37,760 nt of DNA from DASRRB01 sp036732755 (GTDB lineage Bacteria; Planctomycetota; B15-G4; SIAN01). A program made the translations under genes and the position numbers. Positions 7,570 to 16,769 of the stretch are shown piece by piece. The stretch spans positions 1 through 37,760 of the forward strand of contig DAINBU010000043.1 in assembly GCA_036732755.1 (NCBI GenBank). The letters are read 5' to 3'. How positions within the stretch are numbered: the stretch's first letter is position 1; every line of letters starts with the position of its first letter. The notes under the pieces are model-generated. The model was given only the letters and a program-made list of their open reading frames with translations, had not been told where the DNA came from and did no database searches.

Positions 7570-10305
7570 ATGCGGCGGGCGATCGTTGGTTTGCTGGTCC
7601 TGATGACCGCCGCCGGCGGCTCGGCGCGCGCGTCCGCTCTGCCGTCGCCCGTCGACTCCGTCTTCAATCCCGACCGCGACCTGCCGGGGTTCAACGAGAT
7701 GCGGGGTTGGAAGCAGGTTTACATGCTCGCGCCGTACTTCCGCCGCAACGGCAATACGGTCACCGATGCCGAACGAGCGGCGATCGTGAAGGAATGGGAG
7801 CAGGTGAAGCCGCGGATCGTGGAGCGCCATCGCGCCGCCGAGGGCGATCCGTTCCTCGCCCGCGTGGACGCGGCTCACAACACCATCGCCAACACCAACT
7901 ACCTCTCGAAGCTGAAGTATCGCGTGATCGAGTCGACCCGGCCGTTCGCGTTCTTCGTCGAGGTCGCCGGCAAGAGCGTCGCCGCCGACGACCTCTATCT
8001 CGAGCAAGTGCAGCGGGCGTACACGCCCTACCTGCGTCCGTTCCTCGACAAGCTCGACCAGGAATTGGCGCCGCTCGCGAACAAGGAACCCAAGGGCTAC
8101 AGCTTCATCGTCTGGGTGCTGGAGTCACGCGACTCCTACGTCGAGTTCGAGGCGCGCGACGAGTTGCGCCCGACCCTCTGGGCCGAGCTGGCCCACTTCT
8201 CGCCGGTGTCGCGCTGGGCCTACACCTACTTCCGCGGTTCCAGCGGGGCGCGATCGGGCGAGGACGTCCAGATCCTGCTGCACGAGCTGGTGCACGCCTA
8301 CGTCGACTGGCTGGCGCCGAAAGGGATCGCCTCCGTCAAGTCCTACTGGATGAACGAAGGCCTGGCGGAGTACCTGTCGTATTGGCGGCGCCGCGAGGAC
8401 GGCACGATCCAGTTCGAGCCGAGCTGCTCCCCTCGCGTCCACGAGTCGCTCTCCGGCGTCTCGACGCCCACCGGCGAAGTGCGGATCAAGCTGGAGGAGA
8501 TGCTGGCAGTCACGGATCCGTCGCAGTTCGAACGGCTGGCCATCGACGTCGTGAACGAGGCCGGAGTCGGAGCGCAGTGGTTCCCGATGGTGTTGAGCCG
8601 CTTCTATGCGGACGCGTACCTGCTCCTGCTCTGGCTGGAGGACACCCAGCAGGGCCGGTTCAAGCCGGCGCTGCGCCAGCTCCTGACCGAGGAGCTGAGC
8701 GGGAGGGGCGGCGCGCAGGTCGCGAAGAAGATCCTCGCGGAGGCGCTCGATCCCTCGATCGAGGCGAAGCTGTCGGTCTTCGCGCGCGAGTTGGCGGAGA
8801 AGTCCCCGCCGACGGCGGCCGCCGCCGCGCCGCCGCGCGCGTCGCCCTCTGCCGTCGCTCCCGCGGCCAGGTTCGCCGGCGTGGATTCGCTCGAGAAGCT
8901 CCAGTCCGTTTCGAAGCTCCTGCCGGTCGCAGTGCGGGCGATGCAGTGGATGAAGTTCTCCGCGCTCGGCCACGTGCGGGCGAAGGAGTGCTTCCCCGAA
9001 GCGTCGTCGGACCTGAAGCTCGCCGATCTCGTGACCGCCGAGACGGAGCGCCTGCTGAAGCGGCTCCAATCGGGCAAGGAAGAGGTCTCGATCAGCAAGG
9101 ACGACAAGGGCCGGATCGTCGAGATCTCCGATTCGACCGTCACGCTGGACCGCGGCGGCGGCAAGAAACCGGTCGCGTTGCCGCGCTCGTCGATCGCGCC
9201 GGACAAGCTCTGCCTCCTGCTGCGCAGCAAGGGCGAGAAGACCGAAGGCGTTGGCGTGAGCGCCGCGGTCCTCGCCGTCCTGTCCGGCCAGTCGAAGCAG
9301 GCGCGCGAGGTCGCGCAGCAGCGGGTCAAGAAGGACCCGACCGGGTCGCTCGACGGGTTCCTCGCCGTCTCGGACGCGCTCGCCGACGAGCTGAATGCGA
9401 TGCGCACGCTGGCGGCCGTGCTGAAGGAGTCCGACGCGACGACTCTCCTGAACGCGGTCCGCGCGAACTGGCCGCAGCTGCGCGAGACGCAGGTCGCGAC
9501 CGGCATCCGGGACGAGCTCGCGGAGCTCCTGGTCGAGCGCATCACCCCCGCGATCCTGGCGGGCGAGGCGCTGCAGGCGTCGGTGCACGGCAAGGTCGCG
9601 CTCGCCGCGCCGGCAGGGACGTCGCCGCCGGGGAAGGCGGACGGAGCCGTGAGCATCACGTACGACTTCGACGACGCGGGGTCGGCGCAGGACTTCGTGG
9701 CTCGCGTCGTGCCGAGCGACATCGACCTGAAGCCGCAGCCGCTCAGCGATCTGCGCCGCCAGAAAGCGCAGGAGGAGGCGAAGTCGGTCAAGGCGTGGAC
9801 GGCGGGAGGCGGTTGCCTTCGCACCGTGGCGGACGGCTACTGCGAATTCCGGATCCCGCTGCGAGGCGACTTCGAGGTCGAGGTCTTCACGACGGTCCAG
9901 GAGGGCAAGTCGGAGTTCTCGGCCTCGTCGGTCCTGTGGTACGGGATCCGCAGCGATGACGGGAAGGAACTGGGGGCGGTCGTCGGTCAATTCGCGTTCA
10001 TGGTCGCGCGGAACGGGTCGAACGCGACGCGTCAGGTCGCCGACGGCATTCCCGTCGGCAAGACCATCTCCGGCCGTCTCCGCCTGAGTCGGCGGATGCT
10101 CTCGTTCGCGCTCAACGACGGTCCGACCGCTTCGGATCCGTTCCTGTTCAACGGCACCGCGCACCTCTTCTTCTATGCGCCGGGTTCGGACGCCTGGCGC
10201 ATCGAAGCGCTGACGCTCCGCGCGAACCCGGACGACTTCGATCTGCAGAGCCTGGTGAACGACGTGGCGAGGGCGCGGGTGGCGGAGGCGCTGGCGGGGA
10301 AGTGA
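7570..10305 (+). CDS. Secreted gluzincin-like zinc metalloprotease, large
   Basis: This 911-residue protein has a signal peptide at about 1-22. The zinc site is explicit: HELVHAYVDW (His238, Glu239, His242), followed about 20 residues later by WMNEGLAEYL, where Glu263 is the expected third ligand. That makes a gluzincin-type peptidase similar in layout to planctomycete DUF1570-type peptidases. After an Ala/Pro-rich linker near 415-435 comes a helical region (about 440-680). A beta-rich C-terminal module (about 690-895) resembles the concanavalin-like or DUF1583-type sandwich of planctomycete secreted proteins. The ATG is preceded directly by GAGGAGGAG, and the gene lies 9 bases after the parvulin-like lipoprotein. 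Peptidase fold and secretion are well supported; the substrate is unknown. Confidence 0.8.
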   Translation: MRRAIVGLLVLMTAAGGSARASALPSPVDSVFNPDRDLPGFNEMRGWKQVYMLAPYFRRNGNTVTDAERAAIVKEWEQVKPRIVERHRAAEGDPFLARVDAAHNTIANTNYLSKLKYRVIESTRPFAFFVEVAGKSVAADDLYLEQVQRAYTPYLRPFLDKLDQELAPLANKEPKGYSFIVWVLESRDSYVEFEARDELRPTLWAELAHFSPVSRWAYTYFRGSSGARSGEDVQILLHELVHAYVDWLAPKGIASVKSYWMNEGLAEYLSYWRRREDGTIQFEPSCSPRVHESLSGVSTPTGEVRIKLEEMLAVTDPSQFERLAIDVVNEAGVGAQWFPMVLSRFYADAYLLLLWLEDTQQGRFKPALRQLLTEELSGRGGAQVAKKILAEALDPSIEAKLSVFARELAEKSPPTAAAAAPPRASPSAVAPAARFAGVDSLEKLQSVSKLLPVAVRAMQWMKFSALGHVRAKECFPEASSDLKLADLVTAETERLLKRLQSGKEEVSISKDDKGRIVEISDSTVTLDRGGGKKPVALPRSSIAPDKLCLLLRSKGEKTEGVGVSAAVLAVLSGQSKQAREVAQQRVKKDPTGSLDGFLAVSDALADELNAMRTLAAVLKESDATTLLNAVRANWPQLRETQVATGIRDELAELLVERITPAILAGEALQASVHGKVALAAPAGTSPPGKADGAVSITYDFDDAGSAQDFVARVVPSDIDLKPQPLSDLRRQKAQEEAKSVKAWTAGGGCLRTVADGYCEFRIPLRGDFEVEVFTTVQEGKSEFSASSVLWYGIRSDDGKELGAVVGQFAFMVARNGSNATRQVADGIPVGKTISGRLRLSRRMLSFALNDGPTASDPFLFNGTAHLFFYAPGSDAWRIEALTLRANPDDFDLQSLVNDVARARVAEALAGK

Positions 10306-10376
10306 GGCGGCGGCTCGAAGGCTACAGATTAGTCTGGGGGCAGGTCACCGCACAACACAGCGCCGTCACTGACGTG

Positions 10377-11195
10377 TTACATCGATATTCGAATCTCAAC
10401 GCTGCACCCATCGCGTACGTAGCACTGCAACTCCATTAATCCACCATCCGCCGCCACAAGGCGTATCACGCATCTACCGCCGCTCGCGGAGAACGACTGT
10501 TTGTCCGCGAGGTCATTCTTCGTCCCATCACTGTCCTCGACGACAACACTCATTGCCAACCCAGAACGGTTAACGGTGAGTTGTGGGGACTCTCCAGGAT
10601 TGCGCGCGGAGGAAACTCCAATTGATAGTAATTCAAGCAGATTTCCATCAATTCTGAGATCTCGAGTCTGAATTGATACCAGTCCCGCTTGAAGCGACAC
10701 GATTCCTCGTCGCCGGTAGGTTGTCCCATCAGGTGCTACGCCGTCCCTGGAGTTAAGGCAAACACCATTTGCGCTAAGAGGGAGGAACTCGTTCGAAACA
10801 CCATGAAGTGAGTACGACAAAAGAGCGCGTCCCTTCACAGGAAGCGCGAAGTCAATCGTACGTCGATCATCCGCAGCGATCGACCAGGCAGACGCGTCTA
10901 GGCTTGACGCCGCGATACACCTGCCTTCCGTCGCAAAGCCCGCCAAACTTCCCTGGATTACTACCATCGCCTTCGCCGTCTGCCCACCGCTCTCTACGAC
11001 GAAGGAATGGGAGGAATCGATCAATTCGGGCGTATTGACTCGGACAGTGGCAGGGATCTCAGAGTCGAATTGCTCGCCATCTACGGTAATGCTCGCCCTA
11101 CTTATCGGACCTCGCAAACGCACGGTTGTGGACTCGCATGCGAACACTACTCCGCCCACAAGTATCGTACCGAGGACTCCGAAAGCACGCCTCAT
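10377..11195 (-). CDS. Orphan lipoprotein of unknown function, AT-rich relative to surroundings
   Basis: I do not recognise this 272-residue protein. The ATG at 11195 gives a good lipoprotein signal (MRRAFGVLGTILVGGVVFAC, Cys20); an upstream ATG at 11240 would add 15 residues without a signal. The mature part is serine/valine-rich and looks all-beta, with several cysteines (about residues 93, 147, 243, 259 and 264) that could form disulfides. Codon use is clearly different from neighbours: A and T are common at third positions and codons such as TTA and AGA-type triplets appear, whereas flanking genes are almost exclusively G/C-ending. It lies in the tRNA-Pro-proximal island, convergent with the metalloprotease gene and 16 bases after a truncated gene on the same strand. 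Foreign origin is inferred from composition. Confidence 0.7.
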   Translation of the reverse strand: MRRAFGVLGTILVGGVVFACESTTVRLRGPISRASITVDGEQFDSEIPATVRVNTPELIDSSHSFVVESGGQTAKAMVVIQGSLAGFATEGRCIAASSLDASAWSIAADDRRTIDFALPVKGRALLSYSLHGVSNEFLPLSANGVCLNSRDGVAPDGTTYRRRGIVSLQAGLVSIQTRDLRIDGNLLELLSIGVSSARNPGESPQLTVNRSGLAMSVVVEDSDGTKNDLADKQSFSASGGRCVIRLVAADGGLMELQCYVRDGCSVEIRISM

Positions 11196-11211
11196 GAGGG
11201 TGCTGTGGTGT

Positions 11212-11556
11212 TCACAAATCTGTTTCGCATTTGACGGCACGTCGCGGCACTCCGCCTCGCGTCCTTCGGATCAGTCCGAATTGCTCCATGGTCTCGTAGA
11301 TCGCTTCGCGTTCGGCCAGGCGTCGTGCACGTGGGGTCCCGGCGCTCTGCACGGCGCGCGCGATCTTGTAGCACGCCGTCTCGTGGAAGGTATCGCGGTC
11401 GACCAGGTCCCCGGCGCGCGGGAACACCTGGTCGAGCTCGTACGCTGTGCGACCGCCGCGGGACGTCCGGCACCGCGCGACGTTGAGGCGCGTGCACGCG
11501 GCCTCGAGAGCGACGCTGGCGTCCTTGGTGCTGGCCGCCCACGCCAGAAACGCCCA
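11212..11556 (-). pseudogene. 3' fragment of an unrecognised gene (5' end lost)
   Basis: From about 11550 down to the TGA at 11212 the minus-strand frame shows strong native codon bias. It gives a protein-like sequence with segments such as RTAYELDQVFPRAGDLVD, FHETACYKIARAVQSAG and AIYETMEQFGLIRRTRG. Upstream of about 11550 the same frame degrades into a serine/arginine-rich shadow of the plus-strand recombinase fragment, so the true gene has lost its 5' part. I recognise no family. It lies head to head with the recombinase remnant, with the junction near 11520-11560, and 16 bases before the orphan lipoprotein gene. The reading as a relic, not a small intact gene, rests on the absence of a credible start codon and of native-looking sequence beyond the junction. 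Confidence 0.5.
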
Positions 11557-12019
11557 GGACGACTCGCGCGGCGAGCGCGACGAACTGCGGCGGCAAGAGT
11601 CTCTCTTCGTCGCGCAGCAGGATCGGCTGGTCAATCTCGCGATCACCGGCGCGATCGACGAGAACGCGCTCGCCGCCAAGAACACGCAGCTGCGCGACCG
11701 GCTTTCCGCGATCAAGGTCAAGCTCGACGTCGTTGACCGCTCGCACGACGAAACGGCCGATCTGACCATCAAGGCGTTTGAACTTTCGCAAACGCTGCGG
11801 GCGCGCTGGCTTACGGCGGACTATGCGGCGAAACTCCGGATCCTCGGAATCCTCTGTTTGAACTGCACGCTGGACGGGAGGACGTTCCGCGCCGAACTCC
11901 GTCGGCCGTTCCACGCCCTAGCGGATGGCCTACTTGCGACGATCGAGCCTTCGGCGAGCACCGAGGACGGCGGCGGAAAACCGGTCGAATCGCGAAATGG
12001 TCGGGGCGACAGGATTTGA
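11540..12019 (+). pseudogene. C-terminal remnant of a large serine recombinase
   Basis: The plus frame from about 11558 encodes the coiled-coil and C-terminal region of a large serine recombinase. DELRRQESLFVAQQDRLVNL is followed by TGAIDENALAAKNTQLRDRL, then AFELSQTLRARWLTADYAAK and LRILGILCLNCTLDGRTF, then RRPFHALADGL. These match the conserved L-x-D/N-L...I-D-x-x-x-F/L-x-x-K...FELSQ...W...A-D-x-x-x-K...LN...LDG...PF-x-x-L pattern. The catalytic serine resolvase domain, the recombinase domain and the zinc ribbon are absent; sequence before about 11540 is the shadow of the opposite-strand fragment. The frame stops at 12019, inside the 3' end of the tRNA-Pro gene. It is a relic of a site-specific integration module. 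Confidence 0.72.
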
Positions 12020-12075
12020 ACCTGCGGCCTCCTGCGCCCAAGGCAGGCGCTCTAGCCAAGCTGAGCTACGCCCCG
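11998..12075 (-). tRNA. trnP: tRNA-Pro (anticodon TGG), CCA encoded
   Basis: On the minus strand the sequence folds as a full cloverleaf. The acceptor CGGGGCG (12075-12069) pairs with CGCCCCG (12008-12002). The D-stem GCTC/GAGC follows, then anticodon stem CCTGC/GCAGG with loop CTTGGGC giving anticodon TGG. The T-arm is GCAGG-TTCAAAT-CCTGT. Discriminator A at 12001 is followed by an encoded CCA (12000-11998). The 3' end abuts a serine recombinase remnant, as expected for a gene used as an integration site. The metal-efflux operon 2 ends about 120 bases to the right on the same strand. Confidence 0.96.
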
Positions 12076-12151
12076 ACGGGCCGGGGAGCTTAGCTCGGTC
12101 GTTGCGGAGGGGGCGGTCCGGCGCGCTCCGTCCGCTGCGCCCTCCGTTCGA

Positions 12152-12168
12152 GCGCCGCGTGACGGCGC
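12152..12168 (-). terminator. Possible hairpin after efflux operon 2
   Basis: GCGCCG (12152-12157) and CGGCGC (12163-12168) form a six-pair GC stem with a five-base loop, about 30 bases after the stop of the last gene of operon 2 and before tRNA-Pro. No T tract follows, so it could be a weak terminator or simply GC-rich sequence. Confidence 0.25.
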
Positions 12169-12197
12169 GGCATCGCGGACCGGAGTCGGTTTGCGCG

Positions 12198-13583
12198 TCA
12201 CGATCCGCTCGACGCGAGCATCGAGAGGGGCCCGCCCGCCGCTCTCTCGAGCTCCACCTGCGCGAGGGCGGCCTCGAGCAACGCCTCGATCCGGTGCTCC
12301 CGTGCAGTGAGCACCGCGCGCTGGCTTTCGAGCAGCGAGGGGAGCGTGACGCCTCCGAGGTCGTAGGAGCTGCGCGCGAGCGCGGCTCCCTGCTCGGCCT
12401 GCGGGAGGAGTTCTTCGCCGGCGAACTGCGCGGTCCGGGCGGCCGACGTCGCGCGGTCGACGGCGGCACGGACGTCCTGGCCGACTTCGGCGAGGAGGGC
12501 GGCGAGTTCGCGGCGCATGGCTTCGACGCGGTAGCGCGCGCCGGCGACCTTGGCCTGGTTCTGGTCGAAGACGGGCACGTCGAGCTTCGCGGCGGGGCCG
12601 GCGAGGAGGTCGACCGAGGCGCCGTGCTCGGGGCGTTCGAGCGAGACGCCGAGCTCCACGGCGGGGAACACCCGGCTCTTCTCGAGCCCCAGCTGATCCT
12701 CGGCGGCCAAGACGGCGTTCACCGCGGCGCGCACGTCGAGCCGCGCCGCGCGGCCGCGCGCGACCAGCGTCTCCCGATCGAACTCGAGGAGCGCGGGCGC
12801 CGGGAGCGCGTCGGTCAGCGGGACCGCGACCACATCGCCCTCGAGCGAGAGGAGCGACGCGAGGCGGCGCTTCGAAACGACGTCCTCTCGTTCACTACGC
12901 CGCGCCGCGAGCTCGGCCGCGAGCATCGCGTTGCGCGCGAGGCTCTCCTCCGTCGTTGTCGCCACCCCTTCGGCGACGCGCTGCTGCACGGCGACGAACG
13001 ACTGCCGCGTCAGCTCGAGGTGGTCGCTCGCCGTCGCGCGCAGGTCGCGCGCCGCCACGCTCCGGAAATAGGCGTCCTTGGTGTCGGCCACCAGCGTTCC
13101 GGCGAAGCGGGAGAGGTCGAGGATCTGCTGCGAAAGCTCCGAGCGCGCGAGCTTCTTGCGCGAGGGGATCTCCCACAGGTCGACGATGCTCTCGAACACG
13201 TCGATGGCGATCTTGGGACGACCGCCTCCGGACGGCAGCAGGAAGGCGACCCCGAGCGACGGATTGCGGAGGAGCCCGGCCTGCACGAACTCGGCGCGCG
13301 CGACGCCGAGGCCGAGGAATCCCGCCTGCAGCCGGCGGTTGTTGAGGAGTGCCAGGCGGAGCGCCTCGTCGAGCGAGAGCCCGTCTTGGAGCACGGCGTC
13401 GACGTCCGCTTCGCTCATCGGCGCCGCCGAAGGGTCGAAGACCTCTTCGCGCTCGGTCGACTGGCGGATCAGCAGGCGCGCCTCCTCGTGGTCGGGACTC
13501 GGATCGACCGTCGCGCACGCCGCGAGGAGCGCCAGCGCCGCCGCAACGACGCTCACTCGTGCAGTTGCCGTCGCATTACGCAT
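12198..13583 (-). CDS. TolC-family outer membrane efflux lipoprotein (operon 2)
   Basis: This 461-residue protein has a lipoprotein signal with lipobox LAAC (Cys23). It shows the OEP pattern: two repeats of long alanine-rich helices plus strand segments (RNPSLGVAFLLPSG and AAKLDVPVFDQNQAKVAGAR), the latter being the typical F-D-x-N-x-x-x-x-A element. It should be the outer-membrane duct for the adjoining RND pump. Unlike operon 1, it is the last gene. Its ATG overlaps the pump's stop by eight bases (13576-13583), so the two are translationally coupled. It is only distantly similar to the operon 1 TolC-like protein, arguing against a recent duplication. Confidence 0.93.
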   Translation of the reverse strand: MRNATATARVSVVAAALALLAACATVDPSPDHEEARLLIRQSTEREEVFDPSAAPMSEADVDAVLQDGLSLDEALRLALLNNRRLQAGFLGLGVARAEFVQAGLLRNPSLGVAFLLPSGGGRPKIAIDVFESIVDLWEIPSRKKLARSELSQQILDLSRFAGTLVADTKDAYFRSVAARDLRATASDHLELTRQSFVAVQQRVAEGVATTTEESLARNAMLAAELAARRSEREDVVSKRRLASLLSLEGDVVAVPLTDALPAPALLEFDRETLVARGRAARLDVRAAVNAVLAAEDQLGLEKSRVFPAVELGVSLERPEHGASVDLLAGPAAKLDVPVFDQNQAKVAGARYRVEAMRRELAALLAEVGQDVRAAVDRATSAARTAQFAGEELLPQAEQGAALARSSYDLGGVTLPSLLESQRAVLTAREHRIEALLEAALAQVELERAAGGPLSMLASSGS

Positions 13584-16500
13584 GGTCCGCTCCCAGTTCG
13601 ATCGCGCTTCCCTGCTCGCGCCGGACGGGACGTCCGAACTGCAGGTAGAGCGCGGGCACGACGATCACGTTGAGGAAGGTGGAGGAGAGCAGCCCGAAGA
13701 GGATCACGATCGCCATCGGCGTCAGGATCTCGTTCCCAGGCCGCTCTCCGCGCAAGGCGAGGGGGACGAGGGCGAGCCCGGCGGCGAGCGCGGTCATGAA
13801 GATCGGGGCGAGCCGCTCCATCGCTCCCTGCCGCACGGCCTGCCGGAAGTCGTCCACGCCCTCTTCGAGCTGCAGGTGGCGGATGTGCGACACCAGCATG
13901 ATCCCGTTGCGCGCCGCGACGCCGAAGACCGTGATGAAGCCGATGATCGACGCGACGGAGAGGACGCCGCCCGCGAGATGGACGCCGACGATCCCGCCGA
14001 TCAGCGCGAGCGGCAGGTTCGCCATGACGAGCAGCGTGTCGCGCAGCGAGCGGAACAGGAAGTAGAGGAGCGCGGCGATGCAGAGCACGATCGCGCCTCC
14101 GAGCAGCGTGAGCAGCCGCCCCGTCGCCTCCGCGCTCTCGAACTGCCCGCCGTATTCGACGTGGTACCCCTCCGGCAGCGGGACGTTCGTCTCGAGGTCG
14201 CGGCGGATCTCCTCGACGACGCTTCGGATGTCGCGTCCGGAGACGTTGCAGGTGACGACGATCCTGCGCTGGACGTTCTCGCGGCTGATGAAGTTCGGCG
14301 AAGCGTCCTCCCGGAACGTCGCGAGCGCCTTGAGCGGGAGCTTCCCGCCGGCCGGCGTGTCGACGAGCGCCTCGGAGATCGCGTCCGCCGTGAGGTCCTG
14401 CACGGCGCCCGAGCGCAGCACCAGGTCGAACGCCTCCATGCCTTCGAGCACCTGACCGACCACCGCCCCGCTCGTCACGAGCTCGAGCGCGCGCGACACG
14501 TCCGCGACGCGCAGCCCGTGGCGGGCGATCGCGCCGCGGTCGTACTCGACCCGCAGCGACGGCACCTGCGACTGCTGCTCGAGGGAGAGGTCGACGACGC
14601 CGGACACGGCGCGCATGCGCGACTCGATGCGTGTCGCGAGCGAGCGCAGCAGGGAGAGGTCGTCCCCGAACAGCTTGACCGCGAGGTTCGCGCGCGTGCC
14701 GGAGAGCATGTGGTCGATGCGATGGCTGATCGGCTGGCCGAAGGTCGCCTGGACGCCTGGGATCAGCGCGAGGTCGGCGCGCAGCGCGTCGAGCAGCTGC
14801 GCCTTCGTGCGCCGCGGCTTCCCGAGCCGCGTCGGGGCGTCCATGTCGAGCGTGAGGTCGATCTCGCTCGCCTCGATGCCCTGGACGTGCTCGTCCTCTT
14901 CGGCGCGGCCGGTCCGCCGTCCGATCGCCGCGATCTCCGGCTGCCGCATCAGCGACTCCTCGACCATGCGGGCGAGGCGGTCGCTCTCGTCGAGCGAGGT
15001 CCCGGGCACCGTCACGATGCCGACGACGAGCGCGCCTTCGTTGAACTCCGGCAGGAAGCTGCCGCCCATTCTCGACGCGCCGAAGACCGCGGCGCAAAAC
15101 AGCGCGACGCTCGGCAGCGAGACGAGCCAGGGGTGGCGCAGCGCAAAGTCGAGCGAGCCCGCGTAGCGCCGCTTGAGCCACGCGACGCTCCACGGCTCCT
15201 TCGCGGCGACGACCGTCCGGCTGCGCGGGAGCAGCAGGTGGCAGAGCGCCGGCGTGAGCGTGAGCGCGACGACCAGCGACGCGACGAGGGCGACGCAGAA
15301 GGCGATCCCGAGCGGACGCAGCAGGCGCCCCTCGACGCCGGAGAGGAAGAAGAGCGGCGTGAAGACGAGCACGATGATCCCGGTCGCGAGCACGATCGAG
15401 GCGCGGACCTCGACGCTCGCCTCGTAGACGACCTGGAGCAGGGATCGCCGTTTCCCCTCCGGCTGCGCGACCGCCTGGCGCAGGCGCCGGACGACGTTCT
15501 CGACGTCGATGATGGCGTCGTCGACGAGCGCGCCGATGGCGATCGCCATCCCGCCGAGCGTCATCGTGTTGATGTTGCCGCCCAGCAGTTCCAGCACGAG
15601 GATCGCCGTCACGAGCGAGAGCGGCAGGGCGACGAGCGTGATGACGCTCGCGCGCACGCTCGCCAGGAAGACGATGACGACGAGCGCGACCATGCCGGCG
15701 CCCTCGAGCAGCGCCGACGTCGCGTTCCGAATCGAGTTCTGGATGAAGGTCGCCTGGCGGAACAGGTTCTTGTTGATCTGCATCCCTTCCGGGAGCGACG
15801 CCTGGATCTCGTCGAGCGTCGCGTCGAGCCGAGCGGTCAGCTCGAGCGTGTTGGCGCCCGGCTGCTTCTGGATCGCGACGATCACGCCGGTCTCGATGAC
15901 CGGCTCCCAGCCCGGCCCGCGCCGCGACGACGAGCCGATCCCCCGCTTGAACGCCGCTCCGACCGAGACGACGCCGAGGTCGGAGACGCGGATCGGCACG
16001 CCGTCGCGCACGACGACGACCGTGCTCGCGAGGTCCTCGCTCGAGCGCACGCGCCCGATGCCTTCGACGATCGACTCGAGCGGCCCCGCGACGAGGACGC
16101 CGCCGGCGAGGTTCTGATCGGTCTCCTGAAGGACGCGCGCGACCTCAGTGACCGCGATGCCGTAGGCGCGCAGCCGCTCCGGCGCGAGGACCACCTGGTA
16201 CTGCTTCTGGTCGCCGCCGATCGGCGTCACCTGCGAGACTCCGGTGACCGACAGCAGGCGGCGGCGGACGCGCGTGAAGGCCGTCGTGCGCAGCTCGAGC
16301 TGGCTGTGGCGCGTCGACGTGAGCGAGAGGAAGAGGATCTCGCCCATGATCGACGAAATCGGGGCGATGGTGGGGGCCTCGACCTGGGAGGGGAGCGTGC
16401 CCGCGACGGAGCCGAGCCGCTCCGTCACGGTCTGGCGCGCGCGGTGGATGTCCGTGCCCCACTCGAACTCGACCCAGACCACGGCGAGCCCGACGGCCGT

Positions 16501-16755
16501 TCCCGACCGGACGCGGCGCACGTCGGCCGCGCCGTTCATCGCCGTCTCGATCGGGAAGGTGACCTGCGTCTCCATCTCGTGCGGCGACATGCCGTGGCCG
16601 TTCACGAGCACGGTGACGGTCGGCGCGGTCAAGTCGGGGAAGACGTCGACGGGCATACGGACCGCGACGAAGGTGCCCACGGCCATCAGGACGAGCGCGA
16701 GGACGACGACGCTCGCACGGTTCTTGAGCGACCAGCGGACGAGTTGGCGGATCAT
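13576..16755 (-). CDS. Heavy-metal efflux RND permease, CusA/CzcA family (operon 2)
   Basis: This 1059-residue pump carries the heavy-metal RND signatures: MPVDVFPDLTAPTVTVL (about 34-50), the fourth-helix proton-relay motif GALVDDAIIDVEN (D412, D413, D417, E419), and QPISHRIDHMLSGTRANLAV in the porter domain. Its length and twofold arrangement of two periplasmic loops and about twelve helices are normal for the family. It differs from the operon 1 pump throughout; for example, the QPISHRIDHMLSG segment replaces the other pump's GDRISETISG. The substrate is probably a divalent or monovalent metal, but it is not identifiable. It starts 14 bases after the fusion-protein stop and overlaps the next gene, so all are probably one transcript. 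Confidence 0.95.
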   Translation of the reverse strand: MIRQLVRWSLKNRASVVVLALVLMAVGTFVAVRMPVDVFPDLTAPTVTVLVNGHGMSPHEMETQVTFPIETAMNGAADVRRVRSGTAVGLAVVWVEFEWGTDIHRARQTVTERLGSVAGTLPSQVEAPTIAPISSIMGEILFLSLTSTRHSQLELRTTAFTRVRRRLLSVTGVSQVTPIGGDQKQYQVVLAPERLRAYGIAVTEVARVLQETDQNLAGGVLVAGPLESIVEGIGRVRSSEDLASTVVVVRDGVPIRVSDLGVVSVGAAFKRGIGSSSRRGPGWEPVIETGVIVAIQKQPGANTLELTARLDATLDEIQASLPEGMQINKNLFRQATFIQNSIRNATSALLEGAGMVALVVIVFLASVRASVITLVALPLSLVTAILVLELLGGNINTMTLGGMAIAIGALVDDAIIDVENVVRRLRQAVAQPEGKRRSLLQVVYEASVEVRASIVLATGIIVLVFTPLFFLSGVEGRLLRPLGIAFCVALVASLVVALTLTPALCHLLLPRSRTVVAAKEPWSVAWLKRRYAGSLDFALRHPWLVSLPSVALFCAAVFGASRMGGSFLPEFNEGALVVGIVTVPGTSLDESDRLARMVEESLMRQPEIAAIGRRTGRAEEDEHVQGIEASEIDLTLDMDAPTRLGKPRRTKAQLLDALRADLALIPGVQATFGQPISHRIDHMLSGTRANLAVKLFGDDLSLLRSLATRIESRMRAVSGVVDLSLEQQSQVPSLRVEYDRGAIARHGLRVADVSRALELVTSGAVVGQVLEGMEAFDLVLRSGAVQDLTADAISEALVDTPAGGKLPLKALATFREDASPNFISRENVQRRIVVTCNVSGRDIRSVVEEIRRDLETNVPLPEGYHVEYGGQFESAEATGRLLTLLGGAIVLCIAALLYFLFRSLRDTLLVMANLPLALIGGIVGVHLAGGVLSVASIIGFITVFGVAARNGIMLVSHIRHLQLEEGVDDFRQAVRQGAMERLAPIFMTALAAGLALVPLALRGERPGNEILTPMAIVILFGLLSSTFLNVIVVPALYLQFGRPVRREQGSAIELGADHA

Positions 16756-16769
16756 GTCGTTGGCCCCGC

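Noticed and set aside
10306..10376. Terminator between the convergent metalloprotease and orphan lipoprotein genes
   Set aside because: No convincing stem with a T tract was found in these 71 bases.
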